A stretch of DNA of 64,000 nucleotides from Sphingomonas aliaeris (GTDB lineage Bacteria > Pseudomonadota > Alphaproteobacteria > Sphingomonadales > Sphingomonadaceae): positions 3,717,001-3,781,000 of the forward strand of contig NZ_CP061035.1 of the NCBI RefSeq assembly GCF_016743815.1. The letters are read 5' to 3'. Below the pieces are notes generated by a model that saw only the letters and a program-made list of their open reading frames with translations, was not told the DNA's origin and did not search any database. Position 1 is the stretch's first letter; the number at the start of each line of letters is the position of its first letter. The position numbers and the translations under genes are program-made. Positions 54,576 through 63,105 of the stretch are shown piece by piece.

Positions 54576-54630
54576 CCGTTCGTGCTGAGCTTGTCGAAGC
54601 ACCTGTCCTCTGTACCCGTCCTTCGACAAG
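54576..54630. repeat. Dispersed palindromic repeat, left part of copy split by IS110
   Basis: The left arm CCGTTCGTGCTGAGCTTGTC (54576-54595) and the start of the right arm CTTCGACAAG (54621-54630) are present. The right arm continues after the IS110 element as CTCAGGACGAGCGG (55794-55807). Joined, the right arm reads CTTCGACAAGCTCAGGACGA and is the near-inverse of the left arm. The element therefore entered one arm of a palindrome. Confidence 0.85.
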
Positions 54631-54663
54631 CTTGTCTGTCTGGAATGGTGTAATCGGCAAGGT

Positions 54664-54821
54664 GCCTGAGCCGGGTGGCCACCCGGCTCAGGCGGCGGAT
54701 GTGAGGCCGTTCGACAAGCCGGTCGACAAAGACCGTTCCTGAGCAGGGCCACATCCGTCTTCCCAAACCCCGGACAGTTGCCTGGGGCCGTGCTTACGGA
54801 CCCCGCATGACAAGCTTGGGA
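54664..54821 (+). ncRNA. Predicted IS110 bridge RNA
   Basis: Bridge RNAs guide IS110 recombinases by pairing with target and donor DNA. The left end reads, in order: a perfect 15-bp hairpin (54664-54693); a loop closed by CGGATGTG/CACATCCG (54696-54703, 54750-54757); and a second loop closed by TCCCAA/TTGGGA (54761-54766, 54816-54821). The first loop holds TTCGACAAGC (54710-54719), the left target, and TCCTGAGC (54737-54744), the reverse complement of the right target GCTCAGGA. The second holds ACAGTTGC (54774-54781), the right end of the element, and GACAAG (54809-54814), the reverse complement of the left end CTTGTC. Exact 5' and 3' ends are unknown. Confidence 0.82.
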
Positions 54822-54830
54822 GACCGGATC

Positions 54831-55784
54831 ATGTCACACTCCGACCTCTTTGTCGGCATCGATGTTGCCAAGGACGAACTCGTTATCCACGCTCATCCGG
54901 CAGGAATGCTCTGGCGGGTACCCAATACCAAGACCGGCATTGCCGCACTCGGCCGCAAGCTTGTCCGGCTTGCCGGTACGGCGTGCCTGCGGATCGGCTT
55001 CGAGGCATCGGGCGGTTACGAGCGCAAGCTCGCCATCCTGCTCGATCGGATGGACGTTACAGCCTATCTCCTCGATCCGGCACGCGTGCGCAGTTTCGCC
55101 CGTGCCGAGCGACAACTCGCGAAAACCGACCCACTCGATGCGGCCGTCATCGCGCGGTGTCTGGCAGCACTGCATCCCGAACTGACGCCCTATGTCCATG
55201 ATCCCGAGGCCGTGAGGCTGGCCGAGCATGTCCGCATGCGCGATCTTGCCGTCGCCCAGGCGGTCCAGTTCGGCAATCAGTTGGAGAGCATCGCCGATCC
55301 CGCCATGCGCCGCCTCGTCGTCGCGCAGGTCGCACGGCTCAAGGCCCTGGTTCTGCGCATCGAAAAAGCCATTGCCAGCGTCATCGCCGCCTCGCCCGAT
55401 CTGGCCGCTCGCGAAGCCCTGCTCCGCACAGCACCCGGCGTCGGGCCGGTCGTTGCCGCATGCCTGCTGGCACGCATGCCAGAACTCGGACGCCTCTCCA
55501 GTCGACAGGTCGCAGCGCTTGCTGGCCTCGCCCCCTTCGATCGCCAAAGCGGCAAGACCAGCCGGCCGGGGCGATGCTCGGGCGGCAGGCCCAGCATCAG
55601 ACGTTGTCTCTATCTGGCCGCGCTCAGCATCGCGCGCTCGGGCAAGGGGCAACTCGCCGCTACCACCAACCGCCTGCGAGAGGCCGGCAAACCCTTCAAG
55701 CTTGCCATCGTCGCCACAATGCGAAAACTGCTCGTAACCCTCAACGCGATGGTCAAAAACAATACCGAATATCGCACCGCGTGA
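54831..55784 (+). CDS. IS110-family transposase (RuvC-like, serine recombination)
   Basis: A 317-residue IS110 recombinase. The N-terminal DEDD/RuvC-like domain has LFVGIDVAKDELVIHAH, the Glu in RIGFEASGGYERKLAI and the acidic TDPLDAAVIARCLAAL. The C-terminal transposase_20 domain has APGVGPVVAACLLARMPEL, then AGLAPFDRQSGKTSRPGR with the probable nucleophile Ser, and RPSIRRCLYLAALSIARSG. ATG 54831 follows GGGAGA at a good distance; ATG 54807 would overlap the predicted bridge RNA guide and is less likely. No frameshift; the gene looks intact and possibly active. Confidence 0.93.
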   Translation: MSHSDLFVGIDVAKDELVIHAHPAGMLWRVPNTKTGIAALGRKLVRLAGTACLRIGFEASGGYERKLAILLDRMDVTAYLLDPARVRSFARAERQLAKTDPLDAAVIARCLAALHPELTPYVHDPEAVRLAEHVRMRDLAVAQAVQFGNQLESIADPAMRRLVVAQVARLKALVLRIEKAIASVIAASPDLAAREALLRTAPGVGPVVAACLLARMPELGRLSSRQVAALAGLAPFDRQSGKTSRPGRCSGGRPSIRRCLYLAALSIARSGKGQLAATTNRLREAGKPFKLAIVATMRKLLVTLNAMVKNNTEYRTA

Positions 55785-55886
55785 ACACAGTTGCTCAGGA
55801 CGAGCGGCGGGTATGTAACCGGCAATATGGGATCGTGCTGTGCGGCAACCGCACTCCGAGGAAAGACACCGGACCGAGTCGGCGCC

Positions 55887-56528
55887 TCACTGCAACGTCA
55901 CCGATTCCTCGCCGTCATGCCGCCCGAAGAACTGCATCAACTGGATGATCAGCTCCGCACGCTCCTCGATCGCGCCAGCTTCCAGCAGCGCCTGTTTCGC
56001 CGCCACGTCGAACGGCGCGATCTGCGCGATACCGTTGACCAATGCCTCGTCATCCAGCCGCGTCACGGCTTCCCAATCGACCGCATAGCCCTGCGCATCG
56101 GCGAAACGGCGTGATTCCAGTTCCAGCGACGACCGGCGCGACAGCGACAGCGTGTCATCCGTCGCCAGGACCGGCAGCAACTCCGCCTCGACCTGCCGAA
56201 ACGCGGTGGTCACATCGAGTTCGCGGACGATCCGGAACAGCGACACACCCTCCAGGATCAGATTGTAGCGTCCGTCGTCCAATGCTTCGAATTCCGCGAT
56301 CTTGCCGACGCATCCGATCTCGAACAGCGGCGGCGGCTCGTTCGGCGCATAGGCGCCGGGGCGCGGCTGGATCATTCCGATTCGCCGATCGCGCGCCATC
56401 GCATCCATCATCATCGCCCGGTATCGCGGCTCGAAGATATGCAGCGGAAGATGCATGCCCGGGAACAGCAACGCGCCGGGCAGCGGGAAGACCGACAGAC
56501 GCGTGGTGCCGTTCGCGGGGGCGATCAT
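55887..56528 (-). CDS. Lon N-terminal (LON substrate-binding) domain protein
   Basis: A 213-residue stand-alone LON-N domain. It has RLSVFPLPGALLFPGMHLPL, HIFEPRYRAMMMDAMARDR, IGCVGKIAEFEALDDGRYN and LILEGVSLFRIV, the usual pattern without any AAA+ or protease part. The role is unknown; it may bind unfolded peptides. It overlaps the thioredoxin-TPR gene by 4 bases at its start, a pairing also seen elsewhere in alphaproteobacteria. Confidence 0.9.
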   Translation of the reverse strand: MIAPANGTTRLSVFPLPGALLFPGMHLPLHIFEPRYRAMMMDAMARDRRIGMIQPRPGAYAPNEPPPLFEIGCVGKIAEFEALDDGRYNLILEGVSLFRIVRELDVTTAFRQVEAELLPVLATDDTLSLSRRSSLELESRRFADAQGYAVDWEAVTRLDDEALVNGIAQIAPFDVAAKQALLEAGAIEERAELIIQLMQFFGRHDGEESVTLQ

Positions 56529-57436
56529 CCGAACAGGATCGCGGACAGCTTGCGACGCTGCTGCGACACCCAGGGATCTTCCAGCCCCACGACCTCGAAT
56601 AGCTTCAGCAACTGCGTGCGCGCCGCCCCCTCGTTCCAGCCGCGATCCGCAGCGATGATCGCAAGCAGCGATTCGGCCGCCGCATCGCGGTCCCCGGCCG
56701 CCATCTGGCCTCCGGCGAGTTCGAAGCGCCTGGCATGATCGTCGGGATGCGCGGCGACATCGGCGGCGAGCGCGGACAGATCGTCCACCGGCCTCGCGTC
56801 ACGCGCCAGCGCCAGCGCAGATTTCGCGCGTTCGATCTCAGCGGCGTTTGTGATCTCCTCGGGTAGGGCCGCAATCGCCGCGTCCGCCTCGTCCAGCCGG
56901 TTCGCCGCGACCAGCGCCCGGATCAACCCCGACTGCACCGCAACGTGATCCGGCGCCATGTCCACCAACTGCGCGAAGACCGACAGCGCGCGCTCCGCTT
57001 CGCCCTCGGCCAGCACTTGTTCGCCCATCGCGATCAACGGCGCGAGTTCTGCCTCCAGGTCAGCGGCCGGGCTCTGGATCGGCAGCTTGGCGAGGATCTG
57101 GTCCAGCATCGTCTTCAACTGCGATTCTGTCCGCGCCGGCGTCAGGTCCGCGACTAACTGCCCCTGGAACATCGCATAGACAGTAGGGATCGACTTGATC
57201 TGGAATTGCGCCGCGATGAACTGGTTCTTGTCGGTATCGACCTTGGCCAGGATCACGCCCTTCTCGGCATAATCCGCCGCGACTTTCTCCAGCACCGGGG
57301 TCAGTGCCTTGCACGGGCCGCACCATTCCGCCCAGAAATCGATGATGACGAGGTTCGCCATCGACGGTTCGACGACGTCGCGCCGAAAGCCCTCGACCGC
57401 TTCGCGTTCCGCCGCGCTCATACCCAAGGTGGCCAA
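56525..57436 (-). CDS. Thioredoxin-TPR protein (CnoX/YbbN-like)
   Basis: A 303-residue protein with a thioredoxin domain (about 20-125), active site WAEWCGPCKALTPVLEKV, then tetratricopeptide-type helices to the end. This is the CnoX/YbbN layout, a holdase that protects proteins from oxidation and passes them to chaperones. The CGPC site is kept, so thiol exchange is possible here. The Lon-N gene follows with a 4-base overlap. Confidence 0.9.
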   Translation of the reverse strand: MATLGMSAAEREAVEGFRRDVVEPSMANLVIIDFWAEWCGPCKALTPVLEKVAADYAEKGVILAKVDTDKNQFIAAQFQIKSIPTVYAMFQGQLVADLTPARTESQLKTMLDQILAKLPIQSPAADLEAELAPLIAMGEQVLAEGEAERALSVFAQLVDMAPDHVAVQSGLIRALVAANRLDEADAAIAALPEEITNAAEIERAKSALALARDARPVDDLSALAADVAAHPDDHARRFELAGGQMAAGDRDAAAESLLAIIAADRGWNEGAARTQLLKLFEVVGLEDPWVSQQRRKLSAILFG

Positions 57437-57594
57437 GATAAACTCCGTCCGTGTGGTTCAAAGCCTTATGTGGGGGGGGCCGCGCCGTCACGCCAACCCT
57501 TTTCGTATCTTGTACATCGGGGCTTGCCGAGTCCGAATACCGCTGCTAATGGCCCCGCTCCCCGCCCGGTATCGCTACCGGGCCCGGCGCCAGA

Positions 57595-57669
57595 GCGGGC
57601 GTAGCTCAGGGGTAGAGCACAACCTTGCCAAGGTTGGGGTCGAGGGTTCGAATCCCTTCGCCCGCTCCA
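57595..57669 (+). tRNA. tRNA-Gly (GCC)
   Basis: A 75-base tRNA. GCGGGCG pairs with CGCCCGC, the D-arm is AGCTCAGGGGTAGAGC, the anticodon loop CTTGCCAAG gives GCC (glycine), the T-arm is GAGGGTTCGAATCCCTT, and CCA is encoded at 57667-57669. A lower-GC membrane gene follows. Confidence 0.97.
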
Positions 57670-57824
57670 GCGACTTCCGGATTATCGGAAGTCTGCATCT
57701 ATCTTCTGCGTATTTGTATTTTACCCCACGCGCCGTGTTGTGCGTCGGATGCCGAATTGCTGCGACTTTTTGCGCGTCTGCTATTGTTGTGGACGGTCTT
57801 AACGCGCCTCAATAAACGCACGAG

Positions 57825-59605
57825 ATGAGAACGGATAAGACTTCAGAGCTCGACAAACCTGATACACAGATAAAAAAATCTGGTTGTTGTCGGAAAATCC
57901 AACGATATAATTATCTTGTACGATCTTTCTTTCTGTATTTGTTTTATGCGTTTTCGGTCGTGCTATTCTTTTGGCCGTCGATCGTCAGCGGATTTGATCT
58001 GGGCTTTGGCGATAGAGCGGATGGAATCATCGAGATTTCGATCCTCGAGCATTGGCACAACGTTTTCCGCGGCGAGGCGGATTGGACGACGACTGCGTAT
58101 TTCTATCCATATACCGATACCTTGGGATATAATGACGGATACTTTCTATACGGGGTGATTTACTCGTTCTGGAGAGCATTTGCCGATCCGTTTCATGCGG
58201 ACGTCTTGAACATCGTGACGTTCAAGACGATCGGATTTTTGCGGCATATGTACTGGTCTCGCGCTCGCTGGCTTGGGGGCGTGTTCCCGCCCTGATAGTC
58301 GCCTCGCTGTGGACGATTTCCGGAAACATCTCGCTTCAGGCGGTGCACGCACAATTGCAGAGCGTGGCGTTGTTGCCGGTCGCCATGATCCTCGGAATAT
58401 CTGCCATTCGCGCAGAACAGGCTGGCAGGTACCTCGGCGCACGGACGCTCGGGGTAGCGTTGGGCGGCCTGATGGCAGCGTGGTTGATGACCGCATATTA
58501 TATGGCCTGGTTCACCATATTTTCGGGTGGGCTATACCTGCTGTGTTGGGCCGCGCTCACAGGCAATCTGCGGTTGGTTGCGGCGATCGGTCTGATGCGG
58601 CGTCATGCCGGATCGTTGATATTCGTTGGATTGGCCTTCGCCATTCTGATCATTCCGTTCCTGTCGGTTTATCTGCCGAAGGCGCGGGAAACAGGCGGCC
58701 AGTCCTACGGTCACGTACTTGGATATCTGGTCACGCCCGTGATCGACATGGTGAATGTCGGACCCGGTAACTACGTCTGGGGCTGGATCTTCCGCGGCTT
58801 GCAGGCCAGGCTCGGAGGGATTTTCCCGTCCGATCCCATGCTGCCGGGACGTGTTCTCGGTGGCGAGCATATTTCAGGCATACCGCTGGCGTTTTTTGCG
58901 TTGGTCGTAACCGCAATCTGGCGTCTGCTCGCTGGTAAGTCCGGCGATAAGGACCGATCGATTTCGGTCGAGCTGCGTGCATTTGCCCTGGCGGTGCTGA
59001 TCGCATGGATCCTGACACTCCAATTCTGGAAGGCTTCCCCGTGGGGGCTGGTGTACGCATTGGTGCCGGGGGCGAAGGGCATGCGCGTCGTATCGCGATA
59101 TCAGCTATGGTTGGTTCTACCTTTTCTTCTGATTGTCGTTGCGGCCTGGCGACGGCAGGCGGCAAGGCTGGCGCGGTCCTCGCCATGGTTGGCGTTATTG
59201 ATCGGGCTGTTCCTGATCGCCGAAAATCTCAACGCACAATCGCCGGCCGAACTGAGCCGTGTGATTCAATTGCGGGCCTTTGCGAGCGTCCCGCGACCGC
59301 CGACAGACTGCGAAAGCTTCTACGTCGTGGCGGCCCGGCGTACGGAACCACTCTATATCGACGCCGAAAGGAACGCGCTCTACCCGCATAACGTTGATGC
59401 GATGCTGCTGGCCGAATTGTGGCGAGTACCGACGATCAACGGCTTCTCCACCTTTAACCCGCCCGACTGGAACTTTGCCAGGCCATTGGCGCGCGATTAC
59501 GATGCGCGCATTACAGACTATGTGCGCCGGCATGGCTTACGACACGTCTGCCGTCTCGATATTAGGGACGTCAGACCGTGGCGCCGCTTGGTTCCGGCAA
59601 ACTAG
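57825..59605 (+). pseudogene. Multi-pass membrane protein, GT-C glycosyltransferase-like, frameshifted
   Basis: I do not recognise the family with certainty. The N-terminal frame has a basic start, a membrane span (FFLYLFYAFSVVLFFWPSIV), and the acidic loop FGDRADGIIEISILEHWHN, resembling GT-C glycosyltransferases that use lipid-linked sugars. It breaks after FKTIGF. The remainder continues in another frame, entering near ISLQAVHAQLQSVALLPVAM, with about eight more hydrophobic spans and a soluble C-terminal part, ending at 59605. Adding one T to the 5-T run at 58236-58240 restores one protein of about 590 residues. GC content is low at the start, suggesting transfer next to tRNA-Gly. Confidence 0.65.
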
Positions 59606-59736
59606 CGGACCGTGCGAACTGCCTCGGATCCCGGCAGGCGAGCATTTATACTGCGATAGGGTTGCTGGCGATCCGCTTATCTGTTCGGTGAGCAGCGGCT
59701 TGCCGCACGAGCCGGCTGTCGGGCTATACAGGACGC

Positions 59737-60537
59737 ATGACCAAAGCATCGATTCGCGTCGGCATCGGCGGCTGGACCTACGAACCCTGGCGCGGCACCT
59801 TCTTTCCGGAGGGGCTGGCGCATAAGCGCGAACTGGAATTCGCGTCGCATGTGATGACCGCGATCGAGGTGAACGGCACCTATTACAGCCGCCAGAAACC
59901 CGCGACCTTCGCGACCTGGGCGAAGACCGCGCCCGACGGGTTCGTCTTCGCGCTGAAGGCCAGCCGCTATTGCACCAATCGCAAGATCCTGGCCGAGGCA
60001 GGCGAATCGATCGACAAGTTCCTGGGACAGGGGATCACCGAGCTGGGCGACAAGCTCGGCCCGATCCTGTGGCAGTTCATGGCGACGAAAAAGTTCGATG
60101 CGGGGGATTTCGGCGCGTTCCTGAAGCTGTTGCCGGCGAAGCAGGACGGGATCGCATTGCGTCATGCGGTGCATGTCCGCCACGAATCGTTCGCCGTCCC
60201 CGAATTCGTCGCGATGGCGCGGGCGGCGGGGGTGACGATCGTCTATGCTGATTCCGCCGAATATCCCGCGCTTGCGGATATCACCGGCGACTTCGTCTAT
60301 GCCCGGCTGGAAAATGCGTGGGAGGATGTCGCGACGGGCTATACCGATGTGGAACTGGATCGATGGACGGACCTTGCGCGGGACTGGGCGGCCGGCACGG
60401 CACCCGACGGCCTGCCCTATGCCGACACCGCGAAGCCGACAAAAGCCACCCGCGATACGTTCGTCTTCTTCATCAATGGCGCGAAGGTCAGGGCGCCGGC
60501 CGGTGCGCTGGCGATGATCGAGCGGCTCAAACGATAG
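59737..60537 (+). CDS. DUF72 family protein (YecE-like)
   Basis: A 266-residue TIM-barrel-type protein of the DUF72 family: IRVGIGGWTYEPWRGTFFPE at the start, FASHVMTAIEVNGTYYSRQKP, FVFALKASRYCTNRK and GDFVYARLENAW. The function is unknown. ATG 59737 is well placed for the conserved IGGW motif. It is followed convergently by the mitofilin-like gene. Confidence 0.9.
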   Translation: MTKASIRVGIGGWTYEPWRGTFFPEGLAHKRELEFASHVMTAIEVNGTYYSRQKPATFATWAKTAPDGFVFALKASRYCTNRKILAEAGESIDKFLGQGITELGDKLGPILWQFMATKKFDAGDFGAFLKLLPAKQDGIALRHAVHVRHESFAVPEFVAMARAAGVTIVYADSAEYPALADITGDFVYARLENAWEDVATGYTDVELDRWTDLARDWAAGTAPDGLPYADTAKPTKATRDTFVFFINGAKVRAPAGALAMIERLKR

Positions 60538-60546
60538 GGGAGCCGC

Positions 60547-61419
60547 TCACGTCGCCGGCGTAAGCGTCCCCGGAATATCCGTCGGATTGGTCTGGCCGGT
60601 GATCGCGGCCGCTTCGATCGTATCCAGCGCCTGTCGCGCGCCGATATAGCGCCGCGCCGCCGCCGTCCACCGCACCGCCTGTGGCGCGCCCGGCATCCGC
60701 GCGACCTCGGCCAGCGCGCTTTCAACCTTGTTGGTATCCAGCATCTGCTTGGCCCGCGCCAGCCGGTCGACCGGTAGCGGGGACGGTGTGTCCGATCGGT
60801 GAATGACGACCAGATTGGTCAATTCGCGACCCAGACTGCGGAGCCAGCCCGTGCTCGCCTGGCCGGTGACAAGTTCGCTACCGATCCCGTCCAGCCCGGC
60901 GCGGAGTTCGGCGATCGTCACCGGCTCACGCGCAGCCTGCAGGATCGCGGCGACGGCATGCGGCTGCGTCGCGCCGAAGCGGGTGCGCAACTGATCCTCG
61001 ATATAGCCGAGCCGCAGCCCGCGATCGAGTGCCCGGCGCGCGGCGAAGGCGACCATCATCCCCTCCGCACGCGTGGCATAGCCCGAGGCGGCCTGCGCAT
61101 CGCTGCCGACGCGAGCGGTGCGCTGTTCCAGATCGGCGAGGCGACCGGCCAGTTCGGTTTCGCGCGTAGACAGTGCGTTCAGGTCGATCACCGGGGCCGC
61201 TACGGGCGCGGGTGCGCCGTTTGCGGGGACGACCACGACGGGCAGTTTCGCGGCGGCGACGGGGGTGGTGGCTTCGGGCGGAAACCACAGGCTCCAGTAA
61301 TGCATCGTCGCGGCCATCGCGGCGAGCCCGAGCAGGAACGCGAAGGCGGCGATGACGGCCGGCCATCGGACGCGGGGCTTGGCCGGTGCCACCAGCGGGG
61401 TCGGCATGAAATCGCTCAT
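60547..61419 (-). CDS. Mitofilin-like membrane protein
   Basis: A 290-residue protein with one N-terminal membrane span (WPAVIAAFAFLLGLAAMAATM), a proline/alanine linker, a coiled-coil-like helix (STRETELAGRLADLEQRTAR) and a helical C-terminal domain. The type occurs beside hemD and hemC in alphaproteobacteria, as here, and is related to mitofilin (COG4223). Its role is unknown; membrane organisation is suggested by the mitochondrial homologue. ATG 61419 is chosen over 61455. Confidence 0.75.
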   Translation of the reverse strand: MSDFMPTPLVAPAKPRVRWPAVIAAFAFLLGLAAMAATMHYWSLWFPPEATTPVAAAKLPVVVVPANGAPAPVAAPVIDLNALSTRETELAGRLADLEQRTARVGSDAQAASGYATRAEGMMVAFAARRALDRGLRLGYIEDQLRTRFGATQPHAVAAILQAAREPVTIAELRAGLDGIGSELVTGQASTGWLRSLGRELTNLVVIHRSDTPSPLPVDRLARAKQMLDTNKVESALAEVARMPGAPQAVRWTAAARRYIGARQALDTIEAAAITGQTNPTDIPGTLTPAT

Positions 61420-61451
61420 GCCTCGCCTTATCCCTGCGTCTGCGAAGCCGG

Positions 61452-62114
61452 TCAATCGGCCAGCTTACGGGCAGCGGCGAGCAATGCATCGTCGGTCGGC
61501 TCCGACGCGGCGACCGCGCCCGCCCAGCCGGTTCCGGCGGCGTTCAAAACTGCGGGGCTGATCGCGGCAATGCGATATTGGTCGCGCGCGTTCACGAGGT
61601 CGGCGAAGGCCCGTGCGGCGCGTACCGAATGGAGCAGTACGATCGAGTCTCGCAACTCATCGACCCTCTTGGCTGCTACCAACAGCGCGGCACTGGCATA
61701 GACGGACAGGGCGGTGGCGACGATGCCGCCCGGCGCGATCATCCGGTCGCGCCCACCGAGATACAGCGCGCGTGCGATGCCGCGGGTTTGGGCATGCGCG
61801 AGCAAAGCGGCAGCGTCTTTATTTCCCACAGAAACGACGCGAAAACCTGCATTCCGCGCCGCATCCGCCGTCGTCCGCCCGACCGCGAATACGGGCAGCC
61901 TATCCAGTTCCGCAAGGCCGGGACCTGCATGGCGCAGCGTGTTCGCGCTCGTCAGGATCAGGGCATCGTGCAGGTCGGGATCGGGCGGCGTCCAGGCAAG
62001 CGGCCGCACTTCGAACAAGGGCATCCGGATCGCCGTCAGGCCGAGCGCGGCTATGCGGGCGGCGGTAGCGGCGTTGCCCGGCTCGGGCCGCAGCACCGCC
62101 AGCGCGCGGGTCAT
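61452..62114 (-). CDS. hemD: Uroporphyrinogen-III synthase
   Basis: HemD closes and inverts the tetrapyrrole ring in heme synthesis. The 220-residue protein has the poorly conserved HemD pattern: ALAVLRPEPGNAATAARIAAL, DALILTSANTLRHAGPGLAE, LPVFAVGRTTADAARNAGFR and VLLHSVRAARAFADLV. Its neighbour hemC overlaps its start by 4 bases, which makes the call secure. Confidence 0.92.
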   Translation of the reverse strand: MTRALAVLRPEPGNAATAARIAALGLTAIRMPLFEVRPLAWTPPDPDLHDALILTSANTLRHAGPGLAELDRLPVFAVGRTTADAARNAGFRVVSVGNKDAAALLAHAQTRGIARALYLGGRDRMIAPGGIVATALSVYASAALLVAAKRVDELRDSIVLLHSVRAARAFADLVNARDQYRIAAISPAVLNAAGTGWAGAVAASEPTDDALLAAARKLAD

Positions 62115-63028
62115 GCGGCGAACAGCGCCCGTACCAGTGGCGGCGCCCGGTCGAGCAAATCACGCGCGACCCGTTCGGCAAGGTCGCCGTCATCCGCGCC
62201 ACCTTCCCCTTCGCCTGCCACGAACAGGCTGCCATCCTCGGCAAGCAATTCCGCGCGCAAGGTGACCGTCGTGCCGTCTATCGAAGCGAAGGCCGCGACG
62301 GGTGAGTGGCAATCCGCCCGCAACGCCGCCAGCATGGCACGTTCGACCAGCACGCACGTCCGCGTCGGCAGGTGATCGATTGCCCCGACAATCTCTCGCG
62401 CCCGGGCATCGTCGGCGCGCGTCTCGATACCAACCGCACCCTGTGCCGGGGCGGGCAACATCGTCTCGACCGGGATCGCGACGCCGATATCATGCCGTCC
62501 GAGCCGCTCCAGCCCCGCGGCGGCGAGCAAGGTCGCATCCACCTCTCCGGCGGCAAGCTTGGTCAGCCGCGTATCGACATTGCCGCGGAACAGCACGATC
62601 CTCAGGTCCGGGCGAGCGCGCAGCATCTGCGCGGCACGGCGCGGCGAACTGGTGCCGACGATGCCGTCCCGCCGGATCGCCGCGATAGATTCCGCCCCGA
62701 TCAGGCGATCGCGCACGTCCGCGCGCGGCAGCATCGCGACGATCGCGATGGCGCTTGGGCGGACCGTTTCGACATCCTTCATCGAATGCACCGCGCAATC
62801 GATCTCGCCGTCCAGCAGCGCACGATCGAGCTCCTTGGTCCACAAGGCCTTGCCGCCGATCTCGGCGAGCGCGCGATCCTGTACCCGGTCGCCCGTCGTG
62901 CGGATAGGCACGATCTCGACCGCGCCGTCGCTCCATCCATGCGCGGCGTACAGCGCATCGCGCACCATGCTAGCCTGGGTCAGGGCGAGTGGCGATCCAC
63001 GGGTGCCAAGGCGGAAAGGTTGAGCCAT
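62111..63028 (-). CDS. hemC: Porphobilinogen deaminase
   Basis: HemC joins four porphobilinogens. The 305-residue protein starts MAQPFRLGTRGSPLALTQA, has VPIRTTGDRVQD, DCAVHSMKDVETVRP, GTSSPRRAAQMLRARPDL and LPAPAQGAVGIETRADD. The cofactor-binding Cys lies in RADCHSPVAAFA. ATG 63028 is preferred over 63037. It is divergent from tsaD with 77 bases between, a layout common in alphaproteobacteria. Confidence 0.95.
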   Translation of the reverse strand: MAQPFRLGTRGSPLALTQASMVRDALYAAHGWSDGAVEIVPIRTTGDRVQDRALAEIGGKALWTKELDRALLDGEIDCAVHSMKDVETVRPSAIAIVAMLPRADVRDRLIGAESIAAIRRDGIVGTSSPRRAAQMLRARPDLRIVLFRGNVDTRLTKLAAGEVDATLLAAAGLERLGRHDIGVAIPVETMLPAPAQGAVGIETRADDARAREIVGAIDHLPTRTCVLVERAMLAALRADCHSPVAAFASIDGTTVTLRAELLAEDGSLFVAGEGEGGADDGDLAERVARDLLDRAPPLVRALFAA

Positions 63029-63105
63029 CGTGCCCACCCGCTAGAAGAAGTGCCGCCGCTCGACAAGTTCGCGACAAATTCCGGCCGAGGCGTTAAAGCG
63101 TGCGG

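Larger units (their letters stand above)
54631..55795 (+). mobile_element. IS110-family insertion sequence
   Basis: The element runs from CTTGTCTGTC at the left to ACACAGTTGCT at the right, with a CT core at both junctions (54631-54632 and 55794-55795). Size is about 1.16 kb. There are no terminal inverted repeats and no longer target duplication, as expected for IS110. A long non-coding left end (about 200 bases) precedes the transposase and a very short right end follows, which is the IS110-group layout with the bridge RNA in the left end. It is inserted in a dispersed palindromic repeat. Boundaries are exact to within the core bases, because the rejoined target matches the repeat family. 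Confidence 0.88.

Noticed and set aside
54807..54830. ATG 54807 as transposase start
   Set aside because: It overlaps the predicted right donor guide and adds only MTSLGDRI; ATG 54831 has a better ribosome site and the usual IS110 N-terminus.
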